NCBI GenBank assembly: GCA_029718625.1
Contig: CM056383.1
Coordinates: 15,537,897-15,601,896, forward strand
Length of the DNA: 64,000 bases
From: Synaphobranchus kaupii
Lineage: Eukaryota > Chordata > Actinopteri > Anguilliformes > Synaphobranchidae
Reading direction: 5' to 3'
The notes beneath the pieces are model-generated. The model was not told the origin of the DNA, made no database searches, and saw only the letters and a list, made by a program, of their open reading frames with translations. Numbering within the stretch: position 1 is the stretch's first letter; every line of letters begins with the position of its first letter. Made by a program: the position numbers and the translations under genes. Below are positions 23,851 to 36,986 of this stretch, piece by piece.

Positions 23851-26800
23851 GGACACAGGAGAGTACATTTTTACAGTGCTTCTTGTCCCACACCACTGTC
23901 TGTTGCCTGGAGCTAGATGATCTTAAAACAGTAGAGGCATTGTTTTTTAATAACGGGCCTTACCCTCATTTTCCAAGGTTTTCTACTCTGATGTGTTTTG
24001 GTTTTTAACACATTCCCACCATTTGAATAGGACTTCATTGCGTTGTTTCCTTCCAACCCCTTTCTTTATGTAACAATTCTTAGGTTTAGTCTTCACAAGG
24101 TTCATAAATATGGAATTGTGATAGTTGAAATGGTGTGAAAATTATTTACGAGGCCTCTGTTAAAGGACCCATGATCTTCAATGTCAATGGCATTTACATA
24201 GCTGACAGAATTTGTTGTTTGGTTCTTGGTTACCATTTTTGACTTGATGTGGCATATTTACTTGCTGGTGTGGAAATGTCGTTAGCCAGTTCTGGCACTA
24301 TTGCTCTTATTTATCAGGTGAATACACTCATGTTTCTCCTGATCATACATGCAGAGCTGAAATAGAGGACGGGAAGCTGGTTCCGCTTTAGCTAACAGCT
24401 CAAGGACAGCTGGCTGCTCTGGGTCAGCATCAGAGGCTAAAGAGCTTGTCAAGGGTGGAAGTGTTTGCTGTTCTGCTGGGAGTTTCCTGGGTCAAGTTTG
24501 AGGGCACCTCAAAGGACTTCATATGCCCACATTCTTCAAGACCCTGTGCATTTGGATTTTGGTCTTCAAAAAGCTGTGATGCAGTGCCCTGCATGTGTCA
24601 TCGTCAGGAATAATGGACCCCCAATCAGAAGAAAGATGGACTTGGGGTCAGGTGAAATAAAGCAGGAATTATATGCTACGACATTGATTCAGTACTGTTA
24701 TGACATGAGAATATTTCATACCGCTAATTAAGTGCAAACAAAATGGCCATTGTCTTCAAATTATCACAGACTTGCCATCATTTTCCCAGGGTTGAGCAGA
24801 ATAAAAAAACTAGAAAAGGGTCAGCGGTCAAAGGTTAATTATCAGGGCAATTTGTCACCTGACCATTGATGGACACTGGGGCAAAAATCAAGCTGTCTTT
24901 GTTGCCCTCAAAAGCATCTGGTTTCCAGCCTCAGAGATGTTTTGGTGGGGGCACTAGATGAAATTACACATCCATTAAGCCAAACTAAGACTGTAGGGCA
25001 AGGGACACATCTCGTCTCTTTCCTTTCCCTGTTTTCAGGGCATTAGAAAAAGCAATGTCTTTCTCAGGCTTAAACCCTAGAAGTGTAATTTAGAATCCTT
25101 TTAAAGGGGATTAGCTTTTCTCAGCTGTCGGGTGTGAATTTTAAAGGTGACCCATCACTCTCTCCATTCGCTAGCCGTGAGAGAGGCCGCCGTGAGACAC
25201 TGCACAAGCAGTCCGCTGCGGGCCAGCTACTGTTATGAGCAGAAAAAAGGAGACATTCTTTGAAGGTGTCTCACACCGAAGGAACTTACCTGAAATTGGA
25301 GCATTTCTGTGGAGCTCCTTCACTTTAGCCCCGTGGACAGTGTCCCAACGTTAGCGCAGTTCAAAATGTCAAAAGATTTTCTGGCCCTGAATTTTACCTA
25401 TGCTGCTAATCCATTTCTCAGGCTTATTCCCCAACCTGGAAAGTCATCTAAAGCTCACCCTCATCCCCTACCCCCCCACCAAAAGCATGCTTTCCAGATG
25501 AGAGATAACATGCTTTTAATGATTACATGCAGTTCTGAGCCCGGTTACAATTGCCAAGCTCAGAGTCTAAAGAATAAGCCTTATTGTTGCGGTGCATTGC
25601 TGCACGTCCTGTTCCGAACAGCCATGCTGAGATTTTAATGACCCTGTCAGCACACCCTCAGGATAGGTTGAGCCAAAAGGAAATGAATGGAATCCTATTT
25701 TTGTGACAGAAGCATTCCTGTTAGAATCTACTCTTCGTATATATAGAAACGGAAGCAAATATGTAGAATTTGTGGTTCAATTGTATTGTGGTAGATTAAT
25801 TACAAAAACTATAAAAGTACTGAAAAAAAATCTAGAATGCATGCTTAAAATAATGAATTATAATTAATAATATATAATAATTATTATATAATTGCACTTC
25901 CAAACATGTCAAAAACATTAAATAGATGAAAGTCATAAGAGACAGCTAATATAAATTCAATATATTGGTATATTTGTCTCATAATAAATTATTTTGATTT
26001 TAAAAACCAAAAAAGTGAATGTTTGCCTCAAATGTGTAAAACAACAGGAGCAGAGCAGATACTGTTATCCTAGCGCCAGGTGGGGTTTTCTGTGCACTGT
26101 CGAGATCAATGGCAGCTACAGCAGAACATCGTTTCAAACATGAAGTTTAAGAGAGTCACTCGATCACTCTTATGTTCCAACACACAGGAGTGAACCAGGG
26201 AGATGAGGCAGGTCAGCTGTTGCGCAGGAATGCGTGCGTGTGTGTGCGTCTGTGCGCGCGTGCGCTCACTGTTTCGGGGGGAGAGCTGGGATTTAGAGCA
26301 GACTGGAATGGGAGCCGGGCGATATTACAGGATTAAAGGCCCCCATATGCATTAATGTGGTGGGTGGGGGGGTGATATGACTGCTGGGGGCCTGAGGGAA
26401 CCGGGACCACACGGGCAGCTAGTGATGGGGGAGGAGAGGAAGGAGGAATACAGCCCAAGGACTGTGGAAGTACTCAGACACATTTTCAGGAAGCTGTCTG
26501 AGACGGTCCCCAAGGAGAGTCTCGGTCACTCTGAATTTCTTAGCTCAGAACAGAGCACGCCATCTCCCCTCTTGGGGGGGATAGGCTACCAGTCTGTGAT
26601 GACTTCCTTCCTGTCCCTGCTCTCAGTTGCCTAATTGGTATAATTACACACTCAATTTGACACCTTAATCATTTCTGGCAGAAAACGACACATCTGGTGA
26701 TTTAAACGAGCGAAGGAATGTGTTGCTTTCAAAATATTTTTGTCTGTAGCGGTATCGAGTGTAATCCGGTTAATGGAATAATTGGGCCAGTGAAGCTAGC

Positions 26801-28656
26801 GGAGAGATACTTGCCGACACTCTTGAGGAACGGAGTTTCACGCATCCCATGTAGAGGTACTTAGCGGGACCAGTGCTGGAGCAGGGAATTATGGGAACAA
26901 GCCCAGAGAAGATCGGAGCTGTCAGGTGGTGGCAAGGAAAAAATGACAGATAACGATTCGATGGAAGTATGAAACCCCTCTGGAGTGGAGGAAAAGTGTC
27001 AAACCGGGACAATAAAAAGTGCAGGGCTGTTTTGTTTCTGGATTAGGTGCAGAGATAATGAGGGAGGGTCTGGAAATACTAACTGCTATTCTAAGACTGC
27101 ATGTAATGTTCCACAATGTGAAGCAGCGCTTACAACACTGGAGGTACTGCAAGTAGCACAAAATGACGCATTTCCTATTGCAGCACACAACGGGGCAGTA
27201 ATCCTGCTTCGTAGTATACCTCCCCGGTCCTCCAGAGCCGCAGATTGTGTTTTCATTCTTATCAACAATCAACTCAGACCCAAAAATCAGGTGAGGCGAC
27301 TTAAAGCTGGAATACTCTACTTTTTGCCGCTTGCACGTTCACAACAAGGTCTGTAGAAGCGGTGGGGTGGGGGGTATGTCTCTTTATCTGTGGGCAGGAC
27401 CAAGGGATGTTATGACTTTGAAATGTTTTGACAATAAATGCGACCATTGAGAAAGTTGCGCACTCCAGCTTTAACTGTGTAATCGACTGCTTTAATTGAT
27501 CAATTAAGTGCCGAGTATCAACACAAACTAGCAGATCCTGCAGCTCTCCAGGACCAGGAAGGAAGTTCATTGGGCTAAGGGATCCACAATTAGTTTTACC
27601 CACTTAATTTCACCTCATCCATCAACAGAGTACAGTCGCACGCACATAGGCCCCAGATTAAATGTCCCATCATCCTCAGCGTGCGATTGACCGTTGGTCT
27701 ATGGGTGGAGGAAAATAAAACAGGGGGGACTGCCCCATTATTGGACATACCTTCCAAACATAACAGAAAATTCCGATGCTTCATTTACCAAATGTTGACC
27801 TAAGGCCTGCTTACACACACAGGATGGCGGTGCAGGATGATCTATTGTTTGAAACAGTGCAGCGTCAGTCTGATTCTGATAGGGGTTGGGGGTTCAGTCA
27901 CTAGGCTTTAAAAATTGTGCCCACTGCCACCCTGCCTGGCCCCACAAGGCCCCTCTGACTGCAATCCCACCTGGAGGGGGTAAATGTTTATGAGCTGCTA
28001 CATGAAACCTAGATCGGGGTATACTGTGACCCCTGGAGTGACGTGGCTCCTGACACATAATCATTTTAAACCTTGGAACAATGTAATGGAAAGCTGTCAC
28101 CAGCTGTGACATTTCCTGACTTTGGGTGTATATTTATCTATTTGGGCAGTTTTAATACATCATTAAAAAAAAGCAGACCACCGTTTTCATTTTCATATTT
28201 CAGAATGTAGCATATTTGTTTTTTTCCCTTCCCGTTTCCAAAAATGTTATGATGATGACAGCGCACCAAAATACTTTGCACGGTAAAGATTTTCCTTCCT
28301 TTGAACACTGCCTTCCATGTAGAAGAGTGACATTCAAAGTGCACCTTTAAGGAAACTTCAAAAACAGTTGTTCAGACCTGTCTGGCCACTCTAGCACGTG
28401 CATTACGTGCCATTACCTTTATCCCAAAGGGAAACCAGTCCAGACAGAAGTTTACCAGACAGGGGGAAGACTTTTATAACTGAAGGATGCATACATTTGT
28501 TGGATTGTTACTCATTTCCAAAGGCCATTTCTTTTCACAGCATCAGAACGATATTTGAGTTTGAGATGTCAAAACAATAACTTCAATGGCACCATCTACT
28601 GGAAAATGTGTACCTTTCAGGAAATGTAAAAGTAGGAATGCGATTAAATCCGTAAC
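23851..28656. other. Intergenic DNA between lypd6 and mmadhc, no gene seen
   Basis: No reading frame resembles a protein. There is an AT-rich block at 25790-26020 and a short GT-rich tract near 26230. Conserved non-coding elements may exist but cannot be recognised without alignment. Confidence 0.5.
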
Positions 28657-28913
28657 GGCCCTTACAAAAATATAGGCCTTCTGACAAATTTGCGTCAATC
28701 CATTGGCATTCTTGCCGCAGGTTTGCGGCAAGCTCATATTTTCACATGCAAATCAGCTTTGTGGGAACTGCCATTGTTGCAAGAAGTTCACCGGAATTTC
28801 ACCACTACTGGCAAACCTCTGGCAACATTTTGTGGAAAACAATTTAGTTTGTGGCAAATGCACTACATATTAGCTGCAAGTTTGCAGCAAACTATCCAGT
28901 TTTGTAAGGGTCA
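28657..28913. mobile_element. Short MITE with CCCTTACAAAA ends
   Basis: It starts GCCCTTACAAAAA and ends CAGTTTTGTAAGGGT. Several internal GCAAGTTTGC/TTGCGGCAAG motifs are present. There is no open frame and no obvious target duplication. Confidence 0.65.
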
Positions 28914-29247
28914 ATATAAACTAAAGCTCATCAATACAGCCCAACAAGAATTAGTGTTCATACTGTCTCATTCTTGGGTGTATTGTCATTAGTTTGGGTA
29001 GGCTTGTAATCACAACATTAAAAACATTATTTGGGTTCAGAATTATCAACTGAGTCTACATTATTATTAAAATGATTAAAAAGTCCCCAAACACGGTCAC
29101 CAATTGCAGGTGATGACATGCGTATCATGATGAAAGAAAAAAAAGTATTATTGCTTTAACAGTAGTAAAAACAGTTATATACAAAATATTAATAATTTTC
29201 ATGTTTGAGAATATTGGCGTTTAATGCTGCTACACTTCTACGATATA

Positions 29248-30389
29248 CACCGATCAGCCATAACATTAAAACCACTGACAGGTGAAGTGAATAACATTGA
29301 TTATCTCGTTGTTATTTTGGTTCTGTACTCTAGCACTTTAAGTTTAAAGACTGTCAGCTTTAATTTGAGGGTATTTTCATCCATATCGGATGAACCGTTT
29401 AGAAATTATAGAACCTTTCATACATAGTCCCCCCCATTTTTGGGCATCAAAAAATATTGGACATATTTGAATTCCTGATTTCTGTGACCCAACAACATCA
29501 AAAGACTCTTGATATCTTATTTTCTGGTACTCTTATAAGTGATATTATAACATCTGCATTTGAATGGATCTCTATGGGAATTGGGGGGTGGGACCAGATT
29601 TATCTGTAAATTATGCTGGAACAGTATGGAATACATGGTTGGTAAAATGGCTGTAAGTCATCAAGGGTCTGAGGTATCAAACGAGCCCCAAATCATCACT
29701 CTGCTGCCAGATATGCAGTAGATATGGATGGATCACTTTAAGGGTTGTTTCTCCTGATAAATTTTTCTATTGAACTCTATGGGAAAATAAGTCAGGAGAA
29801 GAAACCCTTCAAGTTATCCATCCATATCTACTGTATTTCTGGCAGCAGTATGATGGTTTAAGGCTTGTTTGATACGTCAGACCCTTGTTGACTTAGAGCC
29901 ATTTAGCCAACCATGTGTTCCATACTGTTCCAGTGTAATTTACAGCTAAATCTAGTCCCACGCCCCAATTCCCATAGAGATCCATTCAAATGCAGAGACG
30001 TTATAGTATCGCTTGTAGGAGTACCAGAAAATAAGATATAGAGTCTTTTGATATTGTTGGGTCACAGACATCAGAAAGTCATGGCATGCAAAGGATATGC
30101 GATCAAATATTAAAAATTATTACTTTATTCTACATTATGTTAAACTGTCCAATATTTTTGATGCTCAAAAATGGGGGGACTATGTACAAAAGGTTCTATA
30201 ATTTCTAAACGATTCATCCGATATGGATGAAAATACCCTCAAATTAAAGCTGACAGTCTGCACCTCAACCTCATTGTCATTGTATCCTTTCAAACTCAAA
30301 GTGCTAGAGTACAGAACCAAAATAACAATGAGATAACCAATGTTATTCACTTCACCTGTCAGTGGTTTTAATGTTGTGGCTGATCGGTG
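29248..30389. mobile_element. Palindromic Tc1-type element (copy B)
   Basis: The ends are CACCGATCAGCCATAAC and GTTGTGGCTGATCGGTG, both flanked by TA. The element is an almost complete palindrome with no transposase. The shell differs from those at 9141, 50908 and 55547. The inner part (about 29490-30060) is the same palindromic core, with CATCAAAAGACTCTTGATATC at its edge and GGGAATTGGGGGGTGGGAC inside. Confidence 0.88.
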
Positions 30390-31407
30390 TATATATTCAT
30401 GTGCACCAAATATGTGAATCATTTCCTAATACAGAGCTCTTCTGTAGACCTTCACAGAAATGGCAGAAGCAGTTTCTCTTGGCAGCAGTGCTTGTTTCCT
30501 GAAGAAAGTTTACTCTAAAGATGGACACAGACTTGAACAAAGATTTTTCAATCCTCACACAAATCAGTCTCTTGACCCCTATTCTTCAGACAGGAACCAG
30601 GGCTTCACTTTGCCCCAGACATACGCTGTAGACATGTTTCCTTCTTACAAGGTGAATCACTCACTCACTGTTGTTTTTCAGTTTCGGAAATATGCACAAT
30701 CAATCAAAAATAATGAAGGAATCGAATGCGGTATGTACGTGTGTTCTGGGGTTATACTGTCGGAAACATACTTGTTGTGCCATACCTGACGTGCCAGACT
30801 TACGGTGAGTTTCCAGCTGACCTTTCGTAATCCCAAATTTGGGAATCTCTGAAAGTGACAGGCCACTTAAACAGTTTGTGCTACTTGACAGTTGACTAAA
30901 GAGCTTAACTGCTGTGTACCTGAAGGCCAAATCTCTCAAGAAAACCCTCTATGCCTGCCATGTATGCAGAGAAACCTTATTTAACGGCCAACAATACCTT
31001 TAATAAATCATACATAGGGTTTAACAGGGTTTGTATGGTGGTGTAGTGCTTTGATGACCATGAATCTGCAGCAGGGCTTGAGTATAAAGTAATCAATACA
31101 GCACTGAATGGTTCATAAGATCTTTTCATTCCAGTAGGGTATCAATACTCTATAACAAATATATAAATAAACTACATGGAATGTGGTGGCAGTTCAGTAT
31201 AATGGTTAGGGAACTGGGAATATACAGCTATATAAATGGACTGTATTTTCTTTTTTTAATTGAAGCTGTGTAAAACAAAATACGCTGATTTCTACTTAAA
31301 ATATGTTGGTTTCGGTTAAAAATATATTTTGGGCTAGTTTTGAGTCACCATTTAGCTGGAAAGTCTTGCAAGATCTGGAAACCCTGGCTGTTGCTCGAAG
31401 CAACTAC
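30390..31407. other. No gene seen; SINE scrap at 31187-31250
   Basis: Unique-looking sequence with no convincing coding frame. GTTCAGTATAATGGTTAGGG at about 31194 matches the SINE head, followed by CAGCTATATAAATGG from the SINE body with the middle deleted. Confidence 0.5.
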
Positions 31408-31479
31408 CCAGCAAACAATGGACGTCCCAGGGATGTACCATTTTAGTCCCCTCAAAGTTATGATGTGACGTTCCCTAGG

Positions 31480-33372
31480 CAGGGCTCGAAATTAACTTTT
31501 TTACTTGGTAGCACTGGTGCTCCCAACTTAAAAAATTTAGGAGCACCAGCAAAAATTTAGGAGCACCCACCAAAATGTAAGGAGCACCAACAATATTTTG
31601 TTGTATCGGGTTGTATACGGCAATCAGTGGGCGGGGTAACAATGTTGCTCCATTTAGTTACATTATTGGGGCGATAGACGAGATAAACTAACTACAATGT
31701 AGCACAGCATTGTTTCATTTCAGGCGGCACCCGCTGCAATTATGTAGACTGCGAGGCTGCATAGAGTGGAAATGTGAGGCTTAGGTTCCGGAAGCAAAAA
31801 CTTTATTTAGGTCTACAGCATTTAGATGCAGCTTTTCTGAATTTGGCTATGGTATAATTTAACAACAAACAATATGAGGAGTGAGCTTTGGTAGCTCAGC
31901 TACCACTTTACAATAATGCATAATGGAAGTAACTTAATAGGCTATATAGCCTACCCTTTTCTTTTAATCATATTCCCCTATCAATTCGCACACTGTAGCT
32001 TAAGCTATATGATTGTATAATTGATTAGCTAACGTCAGAATTCATAATGTAGCCCTACAAGATACAAGCCTTACTTTGTCAATTAACCTAAACTAGGCCT
32101 ACGAGTTTACAGAACAGTAACGCTGCCGCGGCCGCCGAGGAGCAGCAAGCAATCAGTAACGTGGATGTGGTCAGTCAGCAGCGCACATCTATCTCAAAAC
32201 CACGAAAAAAACAGAACAGAAAGTAACGCCCTTGTTAATAATGTCCTAAATAAGCGATCGCATATATGCCAGAATAAAAGCTAATAGCCCAAGAGAAGGA
32301 ATCTGTAGTAGCCTAGCCTAGTCTTTTAATAAGATCTCTACTAACAAGCATAGTTTAGCTTCGGGACAACAACATCAACCTAGCCATAGCGCTAGACTGA
32401 GAATACTAAAAGGGTAGCCTATTAATCCACTTCCTTCATGAACTGTTTTAAAGGAGAATATGTAGCACAGGCTTAGCTATTCACTCCTCGTATTGCTTGC
32501 AAACTTGTTTGTTGTTAAATTCTGCCATAGCTACATTCAGGAAAGCTACATCTAAATGATGTAGACCTAAGTAAAGTGCATGGTAATTGATTGATTCCTG
32601 TACGTTATTAGGCTTTATGTGATAATTTGAACATAGGGTATACGATTCTCACAAATGCCTCGAAAAATCAACATGATGTCCCGCATATTCCGGTAAAAGA
32701 CTGCGTGCAGATGTTGTATAGCCTAACCCACGTGTACATGTGCGCGGATGCCTCCTCTGTTTTCTTCACAATTTGCACACGGTTTTGTATATATAGCCTA
32801 TACTAGGCTATATGAATGGGAAAAAAATGTTTTGGCCCCGCACTTTTGAAATGATTCCGGCGCCACTGCATCTGTTACGTTTTTAGTAACGTTAACGTTA
32901 CTTAAAAAATCCGTAATCGTTCGCTTCATATTGTTAGCTTTCGATAACGCTAGCTAACGTTACCAATTTAGCTAGTTAGGTAACGTTAATAAATTGATAA
33001 TAAACTTTTGTCTTCAGGTAACATTAGTTAACACGTTAGCTCTCTGTGTCACGTGACAGTGGAGTGCCATGAAAGGGAGTGATTGAAGGTTTCTTAACCA
33101 ATCTAAAATCAGCATTAAAGGTAAGAACGTCAAGCTCACGTTTTATTGGTTAGAATGGTCACTGTCAGCTCACAAGGCACATACTGAATGTACTAACTAG
33201 CAAATGTACAGAGAAAGGGACGTTCAACTGGGGGGGGGGAAAGAAGAAAAAAAAAAGGTCGCACCAGAACAATTATTTGCACTCGCACAAATGCTCCCAA
33301 TTATATTTCGAGGTCGCACAGATTAAATTTCGGGAGCATATGCGACCAAAACGGTCGCAATTTCGAGCCCTG
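31480..33372. mobile_element. Inner element with CAGGGCTCGAAATT ends
   Basis: The ends CAGGGCTCGAAATT and AATTTCGAGCCCTG are perfect inverses, with CTAGG repeated on both flanks (31475-31479 and 33373-33377). The left part repeats GGAGCACC motifs and the right part GGTCGCA motifs. The middle (31790-32580) is a diverged fold-back centred near 32185. No coding frame survives. Confidence 0.7.
32886..32901. other. 16-bp perfect palindrome of AACGTTA motifs
   Basis: GTAACGTTAACGTTAC is its own reverse complement. The AACGTTA motif recurs through the 32.9-33.0, 36.1 and 48.3-48.6 kb stretches. Confidence 0.6.
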
Positions 33373-33728
33373 CTAGGGATGTCCTAAAAACATTACTAGT
33401 ACGTTATTAAAGTCCTAGGATGGTCACTGTTTGGTTACAATATGACATTTAATTTGAATTTTTCGCAACGTCCCTATTCGGCTATGATTTGAGGTTGTGC
33501 TCATAACATTCATGGGACATTCAGGGACGTTCCTGCGACGGCTGTTACTGGTTACAATATAAAGTCATGTAATGAATGTCTGGGGGACCTTACTAGAATA
33601 TCCCGGGAACGTTCTCTGTGACGTCCACGGAACGTTTAGAAAACCCTACAAAAAGACGTCAAGGCGACGTCCTGATGACATTTCGAGACGTTCAGGGGAC
33701 GTCCCGGGGACCTAATTTTGTTCGCTGG

Positions 33729-34964
33729 GAAGTAGCTGTTCAAAACTGATGAAGGAGGCTAACTTTCTCGCCTGTTTTACGGTTCGAGGAAGAAAATAGC
33801 TAACGTTGTATATCATATATCTGATACGTTTGCTTGCTAGCTAATGCGTTAGCTTACCGGTCCACGTCACTTCTCAAGCATTGCAATTCCTTACAATGAC
33901 CAAATGCAAAACCAATGTTGACGCTCGTCTCACTCCGGTTCTTGTCATTAAGGACTTGGGACCGGTACCAGGGTTTCTTGGGTCTAACGTTACGTTACTG
34001 CTGGTTGAGGGCTTCGGTGGTGCTGTCGGTCAAGCTAACTGGCAACCAACTGAGACTCCTGATAGAGAGATGGGTGTGGTACCAACATTGTAATACTACT
34101 GGCTCAGGAGCTTTGTTAGAGGCGGGAACCAAACTCTGACATCTTAGAGATAAACACCACACCACATGTCCCGTAAAAAAAAAAATTGTAATGATAAATT
34201 CATAATGTAATTTTTTTATGGAAAAGCAATAGGCCTACCTTTCAGCAAGCTCTGTGGATGTGTTTTTATTTATTTATTATTATTTAAATGTTGTAGCCTA
34301 TCTATAGCATTTAAGATTGAAACCTTCTCTCAAAGAGCTTAATTCACTGAGCGCAACCAGTGTAATAATGTTAGCCTATCTTGTTCATTTCGTTGTGTGG
34401 CTTTAAATTGGTGGGTTCATATCTACAGTCTAAGGGCTACACAGTGTAGGCTACACAGATTTTCATGAACGAAACATCTTACACATCCTGAGACGATTAC
34501 AACGAATGAGAGAACCTGTCATTCATCCGTTTCAGAATGACATATGGCGTAGACTAATGTCAAGTCTGGTGTGATCCGCCGCACGCAAACGTGTGAAAAC
34601 ATAAGCAAACCGCATGATCGCCCATTTCACATGCCTGAAGGGGTCCAACCGAAGCTAATAACCCAATTAGTAGGGTCACGAGCATACAGATCCCTTAACC
34701 TGAAATCAGACATGTTAGTGCTGTGTGTAGCCTACTGGTGCCATCAATAAAAGGTGAGAATCTCCAATTCATTATTCAGTAAACTCGGATGCACAAACAA
34801 ATATTTATATCCCAGGAATTACTTTTATTCGAATGCAAGTTCCTCTCCCAAATATTAGCCTACCTGGGAATTGTTCTGATGCAGTTTTTAATTACGTCGT
34901 TCGACTTATTTTCAGACGCTCGGTTGGAGGATAAATGCTTTGCAGGAGACAAACCATGTGCCAT
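33729..34964. other. No gene seen
   Basis: Non-coding DNA between two transposons. Short frames near 33881-34139 overlap each other and resemble no protein. Confidence 0.5.
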
Positions 34965-36978
34965 CAGGGCTGGACTGGGACCAAAAATCGGCCCTGGCAT
35001 TTTTGGCCCAGACCGGCACACCACAATCGGTCAGACACCACCCACCAGTACACCATCCTTGCAGTCCCCTTAAATATGCGTACCTACTGTACTATTCCCC
35101 CAAACCACTACAAAGCTGAGTAGTCAGTGCCATGGACTCAAAATACAAGCCTGTTTGCTCTAATGTTTACAAACAATACAAATGTAAACAAACCTTTTAT
35201 GGCTTTTAAAGTACATCTAAAACTAATTTTTAGCTCTTACAAACTGATATTCCTTGTATCAAAAGCTCTGTCAGAGCTAAAAGATACTTTAAGATGTACA
35301 AAAAAAAAAAAAAAAAAAATGAAGGGCCATAAAAAAAAAAGTTACTCAGTGTACCTTTAACATGATTATACATTCAGGTCCAGAATTGTTGGAATTCCCT
35401 GACACAGATGTGCAAAAAGCTGTGCAATTTAAACAATACCATACTGGTAATGAGCAAATAGTTGTTTATTCAATTAATGCATGGAGCTGTTCCATCTTAT
35501 TGCATTTGATACTAACTTTTCAGTTCATACAGATTTCAAGTATCCAAATATTGATGATGAATATTGCATAAGGTTTACACAGTTAATAGATCACCTTTTT
35601 GTTTTATATTAGCTAATGTTCAGAGAGGAGTAATAGATCTTTGTATGTGATAGGGCAATCAATGGTGTGCTTGTTTGTTTGGGGAGTTTGACCTACCGTT
35701 CATGCGCCTACCACGTGAAGGTGCATGCTCAATGCACAGCAGCACCAAACAATTTGAACTTACTGTAGGTGGAGAGCTACCCCACAGATAGTAACAACAG
35801 TAATCCATACCATATACGTACGTATATCGTAATAGTTACCGCCATAACTGGCTGAAAATAAACATATAGGACAACTTTGTTGCCTGTTGTTGGAAATGTT
35901 TTTTTTCCCTGTAGGCTAATACATAAGCAGGCATACATTTTAGCACAGTAGAGCTACAGGTGTTGTACATTATACAACCTTTTCGCGCATGTTTATCAAG
36001 GGAACCCTTAGCCTAATAATTTTAATAAGATTATGATGATACGATATGGACCTAGGTCACTCACAGCAACATGGGCTTAGCCAACGCGATGCTGACAAAA
36101 TAACGTTAGCTAGTTAACGTTAGAATAGTCAGCCGAAGTTGCGACTGCATTAGGGAACTATGCTAGCTACAAAAACAATGCCAATAGCAATAGCTTATGC
36201 TGCGCTATTTGACATTGACTGACTGAGTGGCCACCAGCAGTAGGTGACGGTCTCACTTTATGATAGCGTTACGATTATGTTATCTTATCTTATTATCATC
36301 GACATTAATTGAATTAATCATCATCATCGTCATCATGGCATGGCACACACACTACGTCCCTGCGAGTCCGTTAATCATGAAGCTACCATGCTTACCGCTT
36401 CAACTACACTCTCCTCCTGCTCACTCTGTCCCTCGGCCCTGTCATGCTCACTCTGTCCCTCCTCGGCTCCCCTGTCACACGCCTGCTCCTCTGCCTGGCA
36501 GTGACCATAGCCAGCCACCTTTCCTCCAAGTTCCACCTGTTGCCGCACATTGTCGGGTACTGTAGATGTTGAAGCTACTGCAGCCCCTGCAGCAAACATG
36601 TCTGTTATTTTTGCACATTTGGCGACATCCGCCTCTAGATATTATTTTTTTTGGCCAGCAACTTCTCCGCACCCTCCTTACGCTTTTGTTTATCCATTTT
36701 AACGCCCTCATCCATCCACAGATTTTTGGCTCTGAGCCACCAGCCACGGCATCTGACACGAAAAACAGAGGAGGAGGGGTGGGGCCTAGCCCAGTTATTG
36801 GGCCAGCCCAGTGTCAGTATAGAAAATTAACCAATGGGCCGCTGTCCCTGCTTTATGGGCCGGTCGTTGGCCAAAAAAATGTTTTTTATTTTTTTATTTA
36901 CATTTAATTATATTGGCCCCAAGGTGCGTCGGCCCACCGGGAAAATGCCCGGTATGCCAGATTACCAGTCCAGCGCTG
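34965..36978 (-). mobile_element. hAT element with perfect 8-bp target duplication
   Basis: The ends CAGGGCTGGACTGGGAC and ACCAGTCCAGCGCTG are imperfect inverses. They are flanked by identical TGTGCCAT at 34957-34964 and 36979-36986. The 2,014-bp body has an A-rich tract near 35300-35340 and an internal inverted repeat around 35200-35290. It keeps a short relic of a hAT gene on the minus strand. Confidence 0.85.
36635..36697 (-). pseudogene. Start of a decayed hAT transposase gene
   Basis: The frame opens MDKQKRKEGAEKLLAKK and stops after 20 residues. A basic KRKxGAEK opening is common at the N-terminus of hAT-family transposases. Downstream minus-strand sequence stays rich in Glu, Gln and Ser in a shifted frame, which fits a degraded continuation. 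Confidence 0.4.
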
Positions 36979-36986
36979 TGTGCCAT

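Larger units (their letters stand above)
31408..33728. mobile_element. Outer ACGTC-rich inverted-repeat element, interrupted
   Basis: The left end CCAGCAAACAATGGACGTCC and the right end (reverse complement CCAGCGAACAAAATTAGG) are diverged inverted repeats. The right part is studded with GACGTC, AACGTTC and GGACGTCCC motifs, like subterminal binding repeats. It is split by the element at 31480-33372. No transposase frame and no clear target duplication. Confidence 0.55.

Noticed and set aside
25309..25638. Open frame of 109 codons between the two genes, considered as a lypd6b or other gene
   Set aside because: No cysteine pattern of a LU domain and no other motif. In human, LYPD6B lies on the far side of LYPD6, not between LYPD6 and MMADHC.
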